DNA of 64,000 bases, from positions 310,001 to 374,000 of the forward strand of contig NZ_QRDY01000003.1 of NCBI RefSeq assembly GCF_003386205.1, given 5' to 3'. A model generated the notes under the pieces. The model was not told the origin of the DNA. It ran no database searches and saw nothing but the letters and a program-made list of their open reading frames with translations. The stretch is from Cohnella lupini. Its GTDB lineage: Bacteria > Bacillota > Bacilli > Paenibacillales > Paenibacillaceae. A program made the position numbers and the translations under genes. Shown one piece after another: positions 33,878-42,797 of this stretch (position 1 is the first letter of the stretch; every line of letters begins with the position of its first letter).

Positions 33878-35253
33878 GATTCATCCCTCCTGCGAAATTT
33901 GCTCAAATAGAGACAGTGATCGAGAATGTATTCGAGGGACGCTTTGCCTTGCTCCTTTAACGCAGGATGCTTGAAAATCGATCTTCCCGGTTTGGCGTTC
34001 GCCTCGAACATCCATACGGAACCGTCCCGATCGATGCCGATATCGAGTCCGAGCTCGCCTAGAGTGTGAGCATGATTTCGTTCGATGGCTTCGGAGAGCT
34101 TGATCGCAACGGCCTTCGCTTCCAAGAGCACTTCGTCCGCCTTCGCTCCGAACGTGCGGCTCAGCGCTTGTTCCGGCGTCATGAGAGAACCGCCGTTTTT
34201 GATATGCGTAGTCACGCTTCCGCGTCCGGCTTTCTTGGCGCCGATGCCCGCGACCACCCATTCGTTGCGGCCGTCCTTATGCATGTGAAAGCGGAAATCG
34301 ATCGGGCAATTATCGATTTCGATGAGGCGGATGCCTTGCTGCACGACGTAGCTGCTCAGGTTGCCGCCGTGCCTTGCCCGGAGCATCTTCATCAAGCTGT
34401 TGAAATTGCTGAATCTCAGCAATACGTTTCCGCTGCTTCGACGGTATCGGATGAAATACCCTTTGCGGGGGTGATAGGTCAATCTGTAGATTCCAGCGCC
34501 TAAGCTGCCGGCCGTTGGTTTGTAGTAGAGGAACTGGTGCTTTTCCAGCAGCTCCTTGATTCTTTCGGGGCTGGGATTGTTGGTAGACTCGGGCAAATGC
34601 TTTAATGCCTCGACGTCTTTGTCCAGCATGCTGTATACGTCGGATTTGTTGAAGAAACTCCAATTAAAGAACGGAATCCTCTTCCTGATGAACCGATCGC
34701 GCAGCGACGTGATCGTAGACCCCGTCTCGGCTCGCCGACTCGGAAGCCGGTTGTACACGACATCGGGGAGAGGGACTACGCGGCGCGTCCAGCCGCCTCC
34801 GCCGTCCAAAAACCAACCGTGGATCGTTTCTTGCTGCCAATTGATATCGCGTGGCGTAAAGGCGAAGAAATAAGCTTTCTTCTGGCCAAGATGGAGCAGT
34901 TGCTTAACGAACCCCGTTCTTTCGCCGAAAGGAGCCGTCGAAGAGCTTTTGCCGCTGTCGGTCAATACTCCGATAAGCGGCCCGAGTTGAATCTCTTCGT
35001 CGCCTTCGTCATTGGCCAGATATACGTTGCCGGATTTAGGTACTCTCACGGATCGCCTAAGACCTGCCGACATGTAGACATGATGACCTTTGCGTTTGAT
35101 GGTCCGCACCGCGGCGGGTACGATGTCTTTGCCGAGCTTGACGTTTACCGATTTACGTCCTCCTAGCTTGAGCAGCTTCGCAAGCGGGCTGGAGAACCAA
35201 ACGATACGTTCCGGCTGCTGTGTGAAATGGACGTTACAGATGGTCAAACTCAT
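33874..35253 (-). CDS. YheC/YheD-family ATP-grasp protein (array copy 3, with N-terminal domain)
   Basis: A 459-residue YheCD protein with an extra N-terminal domain of about 90 residues (MSLTICNVHFTQQPERIVWF to EIQLGPLIGVLTD), the arrangement seen in the longer Bacillus YheD. The ATP-grasp part shows YYKPTAGSLGAGIYRLTY near 265, VVQQGIRLIEIDNCPIDFRF near 330 and MFEANAKPGRSIFKHP near 430. GGGAGGG precedes the ATG, which lies 20 nt inside the preceding gene. Confidence 0.88.
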   Translation of the reverse strand: MSLTICNVHFTQQPERIVWFSSPLAKLLKLGGRKSVNVKLGKDIVPAAVRTIKRKGHHVYMSAGLRRSVRVPKSGNVYLANDEGDEEIQLGPLIGVLTDSGKSSSTAPFGERTGFVKQLLHLGQKKAYFFAFTPRDINWQQETIHGWFLDGGGGWTRRVVPLPDVVYNRLPSRRAETGSTITSLRDRFIRKRIPFFNWSFFNKSDVYSMLDKDVEALKHLPESTNNPSPERIKELLEKHQFLYYKPTAGSLGAGIYRLTYHPRKGYFIRYRRSSGNVLLRFSNFNSLMKMLRARHGGNLSSYVVQQGIRLIEIDNCPIDFRFHMHKDGRNEWVVAGIGAKKAGRGSVTTHIKNGGSLMTPEQALSRTFGAKADEVLLEAKAVAIKLSEAIERNHAHTLGELGLDIGIDRDGSVWMFEANAKPGRSIFKHPALKEQGKASLEYILDHCLYLSKFRRRDES

Positions 35254-36454
35254 GAATTACCCTCCCAGGTGAAGCGTAACCGCCACCTTGCGGCGGTCGC
35301 CGCATGTCGGTTGTCGCAAGTCGAAGCAGGATAGATCTGGCATAGGACAGCGGCTGCTCCGCGGCAGCTTGCGCGGCCCCTTCGCCCGCAGAGCCCATAG
35401 CGGTGCGTCCCGGCTTGGAGTTTGCTTCCAGAAACCACAACGTGCCCCCACGGTCTACCCCGTAGTCCAAACCGATTTCGGCGAACCTACCAAATGTTTC
35501 TTCCAGGCGAGCGACGATAAGAAAAGATATTCTTCTCATTTCCTGCAACAGAGCGTTTCCGCGTTGTTCGCCGAAAAGTTCCGTTAGAACTTCTTCCGCC
35601 GATGCGGCTTTTCCGCCGCCATGAAGGTTCGCGGTAACGGAACCTGGCGCGCCTAGACGGGCGGCTACTCCCGTCGACGTCCAACGTCCGAACTTATCCT
35701 TCTGCATGAGCTCGCGGAAGTCCAGAGATTCGGCTGATTGACCTTTGAGCTCAAGCAATGGCTGCATCAGGTAGGAGCGGACGCCGATCCAACGTTCAAG
35801 ACGTTGGATGGCTTCCTGCTCGCTTTCGCAGATTAGGTCCACCGGGCGGTTATCTTGTTGCCTTCCCGCGAGTCTGAATCGGCCCTCTTCCGTTCGGGCG
35901 ATGGAGACGACGCGTCGTCCTTGGCTTCCTGCGATCGGCTTAAGGAAGGCTGCATGGCGATGCTTCCGCAACCAGGCGGATAGCGAAGCCGATCCTTTAT
36001 AGAGGGCCGTCGGAGGTATGATGGCCGCCAAAGCCCGATCCTTCGATAAGACTTCGTATACTTTACCTTTGTGTGGCAGGCGTCCGTTCAAGAACCGGAT
36101 TTTTCTGGAAGTGCGTATGTTCCTCATAGCCTGGCGATAGCGGTTTTTTTCCTCCTCGGTTTCCGGCCACGAGCGATCATAGACGATGGTCGGAAGCTTC
36201 CTGCGTCCGGATTCCCATCGCGACTTTCCGATGTTCCATACCCAGGCTTTGACCGTTTCGTTGCGGGGCTCCCAAGTCCAAGGATCGAAGGCGAACAGCC
36301 GCATTCCTCTCCGGGCGCCGATGACGTGCAGTCGTTTGATGAACGAACTCTCGGCGAACGGCGGATCATCTTTTCGCTCGCATACCAGAATACCTAATGC
36401 AACGTCCGAATGAACCTGAATATAAGGTTTAGAAGCCGGAGATATATCGCGCAT
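35234..36454 (-). CDS. YheC/YheD-family ATP-grasp protein (array copy 2)
   Basis: A 406-residue YheCD protein without the extra domain (ALGILVCERKDDPPF near residue 20). Core segments: FLKPIAGSQGRRVVSIA near 170, LMQPLLELKGQSAESLDFRE near 230 (here the usual QQG is replaced by QPL) and FLEANSKPGRTAMG near 345. The C-terminus is longer and Ala/Gln-rich. The ATG lies 26 nt inside the preceding gene and has no clear ribosome site, so reinitiation is likely. Confidence 0.85.
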   Translation of the reverse strand: MRDISPASKPYIQVHSDVALGILVCERKDDPPFAESSFIKRLHVIGARRGMRLFAFDPWTWEPRNETVKAWVWNIGKSRWESGRRKLPTIVYDRSWPETEEEKNRYRQAMRNIRTSRKIRFLNGRLPHKGKVYEVLSKDRALAAIIPPTALYKGSASLSAWLRKHRHAAFLKPIAGSQGRRVVSIARTEEGRFRLAGRQQDNRPVDLICESEQEAIQRLERWIGVRSYLMQPLLELKGQSAESLDFRELMQKDKFGRWTSTGVAARLGAPGSVTANLHGGGKAASAEEVLTELFGEQRGNALLQEMRRISFLIVARLEETFGRFAEIGLDYGVDRGGTLWFLEANSKPGRTAMGSAGEGAAQAAAEQPLSYARSILLRLATTDMRRPPQGGGYASPGRVIHEFDHL

Positions 36455-37796
36455 ATTGAATCATCATCCGAACCGAAGGACGGATTTTCCCCTCTTTTAG
36501 TGGTGTGTTATCGTTCTTCGAAGGCTTGGAATTGACTTCGATCAGCCACACCCGTCCGGATGTATCGAGCGCCAGATCGATCCCGAGCTCGCCGAAATGG
36601 GCGGGGATATAGGTATCGATCCCCCGGGCTATGTCCAGTGCCGCCCTCGACAGGCGTGATGAAGCGTCTCCCCGGAATTGGATGGGAAGATTGGACTTGG
36701 CGACGGAATCCTTGACCGTCGAAAGCGTTCCGCCTCTGGCGAGATTGGATACGAAATGGTGGGTTCCCGCCGTTCGGCTAACGATCGAGGTAATCGCCCA
36801 TTTTCCGCTGGAATTTTTCTGAGTCAACGCGCGGTAGTCCACGGGACGCCCGCCGATTTCGATTAAGTTGAGGCCTTGTTGGATCAAATAGCGGACGGTT
36901 TTCATCTTTCCGGAAATCGTGGAGAAAAGTTTGACCAAGCTATTGAAGGATTGCTTCTTTGTTCCGTTGACCGTGGCATAAGAGGCCTGCCAGTTTTCCG
37001 GTCCGATTCGGGACAAACGGATAATGCCTTTGCCCAAGCTTCCCCTCACCGGTTTCAGAAATACGGAGCCGTATCTCGAGCACATGCTCTTGAGCATCGT
37101 ATAGTTCTGAAGCGAGTGGGATTCGGGTAAATACTTCTGCAGGGATGCGTCTTTCTTGAGCGCTTCGAACACTTCCGACTTGTCGAGAAACTTCTCGTTG
37201 AATACGTGCGCGCCGAAACGATGCTTGATCTCGCGCATGAATTGCTGGACGATCGGACGATTTTCCAGCTTGCGGGAAGTCAACCGATTGTTCACGACAT
37301 CGGGAGCCGGAAGCATCATCCTATGCCAGCCCTTCGTGTATATCCAACCTTCGACGGACGATAAATTCGAACCGATCGCGTTGGGCGTGAAGAAATACAC
37401 GTAAGCGCCTTGGCTTCGGCAAGCATCGGTCAATTCCCGGCAGAACATCGTAATGTCACCGAACGGTTTATCCGACTGCTCTGGATTATCCCGGCTAATA
37501 AGTACGCCGATTAGCGGACCGAGCGCGAGCGTTCGGGTCGTAGCCTGGTAGAGGACGCGAAGCGGAGTGCCGGAGAAGAGACCCATCCTGCGAGCAAGCG
37601 TTTGGCTGATCCGCAACCCGTCGTAACGGGGCACGGGGACGATGGTGACGGAGTGACGAAAAGAACCGAACTGTAAAGCGAGATGCTGCTGGGCGGGTAT
37701 TTTCCACTGCTTCATCAGGGATTCCCCCAGCATCAGGACGTCGTCGGACAATATGCCTGAACTGATGACCTGGACGTCGATCTTCGGGGTGGACAT
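36429..37796 (-). CDS. YheC/YheD-family ATP-grasp protein (array copy 1, with N-terminal domain)
   Basis: A 455-residue YheCD protein, first in the minus-strand array. The extra N-terminal domain (about 1-105, ending LALGPLIGVLIS) matches that of copy 3. The ATP-grasp part has FLKPVRGSLGKGIIRLS near 250, LIQQGLNLIEIGGRPVDYRA near 310 and WLIEVNSKPSKND near 415. An upstream GTG at 37814 is in frame but contains the GGAAGGAG ribosome site of ATG 37796, which I chose. A sporulation-type promoter may lie upstream. Confidence 0.88.
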   Translation of the reverse strand: MSTPKIDVQVISSGILSDDVLMLGESLMKQWKIPAQQHLALQFGSFRHSVTIVPVPRYDGLRISQTLARRMGLFSGTPLRVLYQATTRTLALGPLIGVLISRDNPEQSDKPFGDITMFCRELTDACRSQGAYVYFFTPNAIGSNLSSVEGWIYTKGWHRMMLPAPDVVNNRLTSRKLENRPIVQQFMREIKHRFGAHVFNEKFLDKSEVFEALKKDASLQKYLPESHSLQNYTMLKSMCSRYGSVFLKPVRGSLGKGIIRLSRIGPENWQASYATVNGTKKQSFNSLVKLFSTISGKMKTVRYLIQQGLNLIEIGGRPVDYRALTQKNSSGKWAITSIVSRTAGTHHFVSNLARGGTLSTVKDSVAKSNLPIQFRGDASSRLSRAALDIARGIDTYIPAHFGELGIDLALDTSGRVWLIEVNSKPSKNDNTPLKEGKIRPSVRMMIQYARYISGF

Positions 37797-37878
37797 GATT
37801 CGTACTCCTTCCACCTTTGCGTATGTCGTGGCGAAGGCTCTCGTAGGCTTCCTTCCCGGGGGCTAGCGAGAATACTCC

Positions 37879-37905
37879 ATCATATGAGGACATCTATCTA
37901 TCGGT
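37879..37905 (-). promoter_or_regulatory. Possible sigma-K/E-type promoter of the YheCD array
   Basis: On the minus strand AC (37905-37904) and CATATGAT (37886-37879) are 17 bp apart, resembling AC-N16/17-CATAnnnTA with one departure. It lies about 85 bp upstream of the first array gene. Confidence 0.3.
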
Positions 37906-37943
37906 GATAGCCCTTATTGGATTGGGACTTGGGGTGGGAATGA

Positions 37944-37952
37944 TGTTATTAT
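37944..37952 (+). promoter_or_regulatory. Extended -10 promoter of the methyltransferase gene
   Basis: TGT-TATTAT is an extended -10 element about 50 bp before the gene, with a weak TTGGGA 19 bp upstream. Confidence 0.4.
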
Positions 37953-38002
37953 GGGAATAATCGATTATACAAATTTGGATGGGGTATAAAGGAGCAAGTC
38001 TC

Positions 38003-38764
38003 ATGGGCGATTGGTATACCGAAAGCTTCGGCGAAGATTATAAAGTCGTATATCGACACCGAAACCGGGATAACGCGGTCCGTGAAATCGGCGCGATGAT
38101 GGAATGGATGAATATCGGGAAGGGTTCGTCCGTATTGGACGTCGGCTGCGGGATGGGACGGCATGCCTTGGCGCTTCAGGCTTTGGGATACGAGGTGACG
38201 GGCCTTGATCTGTCGGAAATACTGCTCTCGGACGCAAGGTGCGCGGACACCGGAAAAAAAGTATCTTGGGTTCATGCGGATATGAGGCGTTTGCCGTTCG
38301 ATAGCGGTACTTTTCAAGCAACGGTCAACTGGTTTACTTCATTCGGTTATTTCGCCGATTTCGGAGATAACGTACTGGTGCTTCACGAGATGAACCGCGT
38401 GTTGAAGCCGGACGGGAAATTTTTGATCGATTTTCTTAACCCTGCCTATCTGGTGCGCCATTTGGTGCCGGTCACGGAAAGAATAGACGAACCGACGGGG
38501 CTGAAGATTATCGAAAGGCGATCGATCGAGGACGACTTCGTTGTCAAGAAAATCGAAATCGAACCTGTTGCGGATCGTTCCGGAGATCAGGCTGCTAGTC
38601 GGAATTACGAGGAACGGGTGCGATTGATCGGTTTGGATCCGTTCAAGGAAATGCTGCTTGAAGTCGGGCTCAAGCTGCAACGGGTATACGGGGATTATGA
38701 CGGCAGCGAATATGTAGCCGATAACTCCGAAAGACTCATTTTGCTGGGGAGACGATCGGGATGA
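38003..38764 (+). CDS. Class I SAM-dependent methyltransferase
   Basis: A 253-residue methyltransferase. Motif I is SVLDVGCGMGRHALALQALG near residue 40, followed by VTGLDLSEILL; NRVLKPDGKFLIDFLNP near 145 is the methyltransferase-11/25 pattern. The substrate is unknown. The frame opens at 37979, but AAAGGAG is correctly spaced for ATG 38003. The stop overlaps the next ATG (ATGA), so it is coupled to the MBL-fold gene. Confidence 0.88.
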   Translation: MGDWYTESFGEDYKVVYRHRNRDNAVREIGAMMEWMNIGKGSSVLDVGCGMGRHALALQALGYEVTGLDLSEILLSDARCADTGKKVSWVHADMRRLPFDSGTFQATVNWFTSFGYFADFGDNVLVLHEMNRVLKPDGKFLIDFLNPAYLVRHLVPVTERIDEPTGLKIIERRSIEDDFVVKKIEIEPVADRSGDQAASRNYEERVRLIGLDPFKEMLLEVGLKLQRVYGDYDGSEYVADNSERLILLGRRSG

Positions 38765-39765
38765 ACGAATATGCTAAAGCGATTACGCGACTGGATAACG
38801 GTTGGTTGCAAGTGAAGGTGCCGCTTGCTTTTTCCTTAAAATGGGTGAATGCCTATCTGCTTCCCGAGCAGGAAGGATGGACCCTCGTCGATCCCGGTCT
38901 TCGTACGGAGGAAATAGAGGCATTCTGGATATCGGTTATGCAAGAGATGTCCATCGATTGGAAGGATATTAAATCCATCGTGTTAACCCATCATCATCCC
39001 GATCATTACGGAATGGCAGGTTGGTTTCAGGAGCGCAGCGGCGCTCCCGTTCGCATGTCCCAAGCCGCGCAAGATTGCGCGAATAGATTGTGGGGCGAGA
39101 ATGAAACATTCTCCGACGAGCTTACGGAAGCTTTTCTTCTGCACGGGATGGACGAGCGGTTAACGGAAGCGATGAGAGAGCACATGCGAGGATTTCGCGC
39201 CAAAGTAAACCCGCAGCCGCCTGATCCATTAATCATTCGCCAGGGCGAGCGAATCTCCATGAACGGAACGGAGTGGGAAATCGTCGGCGGCGAAGGCCAT
39301 GCGCCGGGCCACTTGTCGTTCTACGACCGTCAGAGCGGCAAGCTGCTCTGCGGCGATCAAGTATTGCCTGATATTTCTCCCAACATAGGCTGGATGCCCG
39401 GCGGAGATTCCGATCCGCTGGGAGCTTTCCTAGCTAGTCTGCTCGAAATGCTGCAGTTGGAAGTAAGCATGGTTTATCCGGGTCACCGGGATCCATTTCC
39501 CGAGTACCGCCGTCGGATCGAGGAGTTGCTCGACCATCACGAGCGAAGATTGCAGAAGATGGAAGAGATCTTAAGCGATGGGGGCAAATCCGCTTTCGAA
39601 GTATGCGAGCTGCTATTCGGCACGAGATTGCGGAGCAATACGCATAATTTGCGATTCGCGTTAGCGGAGACCATCGCCCATTTGATACAGATGGAGAAGC
39701 GGGGGACGGCGGTTCGAGTCGAAACGGATCGGACGATTCGATACCGTCTGGCCGAGACTAAGTAA
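38761..39765 (+). CDS. MBL-fold metallo-hydrolase
   Basis: A 334-residue metallo-beta-lactamase-fold hydrolase. The dinuclear metal site is visible in LTHHHPDHYGMAGW near residue 80, GEGHAPGHLSFYD near 180, CGDQVLP near 198 and YPGHRDPFPEY near 240. The C-terminal 90 residues form a winged-helix-like module, as in LACTB2-type proteins. It is coupled to the methyltransferase by a 4-nt overlap. Substrate unknown; thioesters are common in this branch. Confidence 0.87.
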   Translation: MNEYAKAITRLDNGWLQVKVPLAFSLKWVNAYLLPEQEGWTLVDPGLRTEEIEAFWISVMQEMSIDWKDIKSIVLTHHHPDHYGMAGWFQERSGAPVRMSQAAQDCANRLWGENETFSDELTEAFLLHGMDERLTEAMREHMRGFRAKVNPQPPDPLIIRQGERISMNGTEWEIVGGEGHAPGHLSFYDRQSGKLLCGDQVLPDISPNIGWMPGGDSDPLGAFLASLLEMLQLEVSMVYPGHRDPFPEYRRRIEELLDHHERRLQKMEEILSDGGKSAFEVCELLFGTRLRSNTHNLRFALAETIAHLIQMEKRGTAVRVETDRTIRYRLAETK

Positions 39766-39825
39766 CATTACGGCGCAACTCGTCAACAATCTGCCTCGGA
39801 GCAGACATCTGTTCCGGAAGATATA

Positions 39826-39864
39826 GAAAAAACTGCCCATAAGAATTAGTGGGCAGCTTTTTTT
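39826..39864. terminator. Bidirectional terminator
   Basis: CTGCCCA (39833-39839) pairs with TGGGCAG (39850-39856), flanked by A-run and T-run, between convergent MBL and yutG genes. Confidence 0.85.
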
Positions 39865-39893
39865 CTACTGTCTTATGTCGTTCGACGCTCTCT

Positions 39894-40442
39894 CTATTGG
39901 ATACCCTCGTCGAGAGCTTCCGCGATCGCTTCGCGTTCCGCTTGCTTGCGGTGGGCGATGCGGCTAGAAGCCGCTGCCGCGATGGCTCCGACGATGTCGT
40001 CGAGAAAGGTATGGATTTCGCCGCTGTTTTTGTCGTTTAATTTTTTCAGGACGCCCGGTTTGAGCTTATCCACGTAGCCGAAATTCGTGAACCCAATGCT
40101 TCCGTATACGTTCACGATGCTGAGCGCCAAGATTTCGTCGCAGCCGTACAGGCCTTCATCATAAGCGATCATATCTTGCAGAGGAGGCAACAGCTTGCCT
40201 TCTTCGGCTAGCATATCTAGTTGAATGCCCGTGAGCACCGCGTTCTGTACTTCGCGTTTGGACAAAACGGATTCTACGTTAATCACGCATTCGGCGAGCG
40301 TCAGCTCCGGAAAATAGTCTTTTTGGAGCAGCATGACGAGTTGGCCGATCTGTTCCTTGGTCACCCCGCGCTTGGTCAGCCACTCCTCCGTGGCTTTGGA
40401 AACTTCCTTGCTGTTAAGACGGTACACGTTCGGTTGGGACAT
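39894..40442 (-). CDS. yutG: Phosphatidylglycerophosphatase A-like protein YutG
   Basis: A 182-residue PgpA-family protein. The family core lies in DEILALSIVNVYGSIGFTNF and GEIHTFLDDIVGAIAAAASS near the C-terminus, with acidic residues that would bind metal. Bacillus YutG has this reduced form and is described as PgpA-related; it lacks the clear transmembrane segments of Enterobacterial PgpA, so its substrate is uncertain. The frame runs to 40823, but that part crosses the gerM promoter region; AGAGGTG precedes ATG at 40442. Confidence 0.8.
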   Translation of the reverse strand: MSQPNVYRLNSKEVSKATEEWLTKRGVTKEQIGQLVMLLQKDYFPELTLAECVINVESVLSKREVQNAVLTGIQLDMLAEEGKLLPPLQDMIAYDEGLYGCDEILALSIVNVYGSIGFTNFGYVDKLKPGVLKKLNDKNSGEIHTFLDDIVGAIAAAASSRIAHRKQAEREAIAEALDEGIQ

Positions 40443-40501
40443 GAACAACACCTCTTTCCGAAGCCTTTGGCCTCCGTCGTGAACTTGATCGGGACAAACA
40501 T

Positions 40502-40531
40502 ACATAATTGTTCCGAGGGCTCGTATACATA
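40502..40531 (+). promoter_or_regulatory. Possible sigma-E promoter of gerM
   Basis: ACATAATT (40502-40509) and TATACATA (40524-40531) are 14 bp apart, similar to the sigma-E pattern. Bacillus gerM is a mother-cell gene, which guided the search; the match is imperfect. Confidence 0.3.
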
Positions 40532-40599
40532 GTACTACAAATAGGAAGCCGTTGGAACGGCAGCCAACATACGGCCAATATGATAAGGAGGAACAATTC

Positions 40600-41667
40600 A
40601 TGAAGACTTGGTTTAACAGGAATAAGAATCTAAAGAGGTGGGCGCCGCTCCTGCTCCTTCTGCCCGCGTTATCCGCTTGCGGGATCGGACCCGCCAACGA
40701 TCCCGTCGCGGAGTCTATCGACCCCCCGCCGACCACCCAGGAGGAAGCATGGATCCAAGATACTTCGCAAGCTACGATCGCAGAGGGGGAAGACGTCGTT
40801 ACGGTATATTTACTCGATCCCAACGGCTATCTGGCTCCGATGACGTTAAGATCCAATCAGGAACATACCTCGCCGAAGTCTTCAGCCGAGAAGGCAATCG
40901 GATGGATGACCTCCAGCAAAGAGCTTGAGAATCAGCTCCCTCCGGGCTTCAAGCCGGTATTGCCGGAAGGGACGAAGGTTGCTTCGGTAACGGAGAACGA
41001 AGAAGAGGAATCGATTTCGGTCGACTTCGTCGGACCGTTGCCGGGCATCGCGGCATCCATGGAAAGGAAAGTCATTGAATCGTTGGTATGGACGCTGACG
41101 GAACTACCCGGAGTTAACAAGGTTAAGTTATCCGTAGGCGGCAAACCGATTCAATCTCTTCCCGCTTCGGGACTGCCGGTCGACGCGGTATTGACCCGCG
41201 GGTTGGGCATTAATCTCGAGACGGCAGATGACGTACAGATTAATCGTTCGATGGGCGTAACGCTATATTTCTCATCGCAATCCGCGGACGGGGAAGGTTA
41301 TTTCGTTCCCGTTACCCGGCTGATCACCCGTCAGGCCGATCCCGCGAAGGCCGCTCTCGAGCAGTTGATTCTTGGTCCGAGCAACTCGCCGTCCCTTCAC
41401 GCCGTTCTAACGTCGGATATGACGATCGAGAAGCTTACCCGGATGGCGGACACCGTAAACGTAGCCTTGCAGGATTCGGATTGGATGCCCGAAACCCCGG
41501 TTCCTTCGGAAATGATGGATGCGCTAGTGCTTACGCTGACGGAAGCCGCGGGCGTACCGCAGGTACAAGTCGTTATGAACGGGGACGATGCCCTGATAGA
41601 TTCCGAGCAACGTTCCTACGAACGTCCCGTCACTCGTCCCGCATACGTGAATACGTTGTCCCAATAA
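40600..41667 (+). CDS. gerM: GerM-domain lipoprotein
   Basis: A 355-residue lipoprotein needed in Bacillus for sporulation and germination. The signal sequence ends in the lipobox LSAC. Two GerM domains follow: about 80-190 (VTVYLLDPNGYLAPMT) and about 225-330 (VTLYFSSQSADGEGYFVPV, then LEQLILGPS). In Bacillus GerM bridges the SpoIIIA channel and SpoIIQ between mother cell and forespore. AAGGAGG precedes ATG 40600. It is convergent with the gerA-type operon, whose last stop is 11 bp away. Confidence 0.9.
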   Translation: MKTWFNRNKNLKRWAPLLLLLPALSACGIGPANDPVAESIDPPPTTQEEAWIQDTSQATIAEGEDVVTVYLLDPNGYLAPMTLRSNQEHTSPKSSAEKAIGWMTSSKELENQLPPGFKPVLPEGTKVASVTENEEEESISVDFVGPLPGIAASMERKVIESLVWTLTELPGVNKVKLSVGGKPIQSLPASGLPVDAVLTRGLGINLETADDVQINRSMGVTLYFSSQSADGEGYFVPVTRLITRQADPAKAALEQLILGPSNSPSLHAVLTSDMTIEKLTRMADTVNVALQDSDWMPETPVPSEMMDALVLTLTEAAGVPQVQVVMNGDDALIDSEQRSYERPVTRPAYVNTLSQ

Positions 41668-41678
41668 TCCAATCGGGC

Positions 41679-42776
41679 TTACTGCACGAGGCCGGCCTTG
41701 TCGATGACGATGCGGCTGTCCACGCGGAAGGTGATCTCGGGATAGGCTTCCTTCCATTTTTTCCATTCTTTCGATCCGCCGAAATATTTAGCCAGATAGT
41801 GAAGTCCGAACCCGTACGGGTCGACTTCCGAATTGCGGATTTTGTATAGCAGATCTTGAAGCTCGCCGTTAAATTCCGTCTGCAGCTGATTTTCGATCTT
41901 GGGAATATCCCCGTTCAGGAAATTCGGGGGGCTTTCCTCCAAGAAACCCGATGCGTGAAGATGGAGGGTGACGGTAGGAATGTCTTCATGCGAAATACTG
42001 ACATGGGTTTCCACTTGAGATAATGCCAGGACGATTCGGGCTCCTTTAAAAGGAATGGCGATGACCGATTTATCGTAACGCCTAGCCGATATATTGAACA
42101 GCTGCGTCTCAGCCGGAGTCAAACAGAGGCGCAGCTTTTTTTTGTCCGTAAAGGCTACTCTGTCTACCCGGTAAGAATTTCTGTCTATATCCTTTCTGAT
42201 AATTGGGAGGAAGCCGTCTTTGCCCGTTTCGGTTTGGCGGCGGACCCAGTCGAATAGATACTCCGTCAGGATATAAGAGGATTCGGTACCCTCGCTTCCG
42301 AACGATAGGAATAAGGCATTTCCCGGATATCTTTCCGATTGCGGCTGGAGCTTCAGGACCTGAAAGGCATTAGGCTCCGCAAGGCCCAGGAAGGCGACCT
42401 GCTGAATGTCGCGCCTGCGCGAAAGCCAGTTGATCGGGTTCTCTACCCCTTCCTCGATTAAAGATTTGCCGAAGAGGATTACCCGGCAATGGCCGAAATC
42501 GAGTTCTTTATCCACGAGGGATTTCAGGTGTCGAACCGCTTCGGCGATACTGGGTGCCTCCATCGATTCCAATTCCGTTTTGGTCTCCCCGCTTTCCATC
42601 TGAGAAGTCGGAATGGCAAGCCGAAGCGTTACGCGGTAGTTGCTCGGAGTACTTCCCTGATCGATTCCCATAGCGACTACGAAGAAACGCTTGTCGATGT
42701 CCTTAAAGCCGCAGCCGCTAGTCGGGAGGATGAGGAGCATGGCCAATCCGATGAGCAACAATTTAGCGCGACGCAT
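41679..42776 (-). CDS. Germinant receptor C subunit (Ger(x)C lipoprotein)
   Basis: A 365-residue GerAC-type lipoprotein. The signal peptide ends in LPTSGC; then come DKRFFVVAMGID and, mid-protein, the long Ger(x)C domain (LFGKSLIEEG, NWLSRRRDIQQVAFL). It is lipid-anchored on the outer face of the spore inner membrane and works with the A and B subunits upstream. The ATG at 42776 has GGAGGAGG eight bases before it and lies 21 bp after the B-subunit gene. Confidence 0.92.
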   Translation of the reverse strand: MRRAKLLLIGLAMLLILPTSGCGFKDIDKRFFVVAMGIDQGSTPSNYRVTLRLAIPTSQMESGETKTELESMEAPSIAEAVRHLKSLVDKELDFGHCRVILFGKSLIEEGVENPINWLSRRRDIQQVAFLGLAEPNAFQVLKLQPQSERYPGNALFLSFGSEGTESSYILTEYLFDWVRRQTETGKDGFLPIIRKDIDRNSYRVDRVAFTDKKKLRLCLTPAETQLFNISARRYDKSVIAIPFKGARIVLALSQVETHVSISHEDIPTVTLHLHASGFLEESPPNFLNGDIPKIENQLQTEFNGELQDLLYKIRNSEVDPYGFGLHYLAKYFGGSKEWKKWKEAYPEITFRVDSRIVIDKAGLVQ

Positions 42777-42797
42777 GCAATATTCCTCCTCCAAAGA

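Noticed and set aside
40443..40823. N-terminal extension of the YutG frame
   Set aside because: The extra text crosses the divergent gerM promoter and start. A proper ribosome site lies before 40442, where the family begins.
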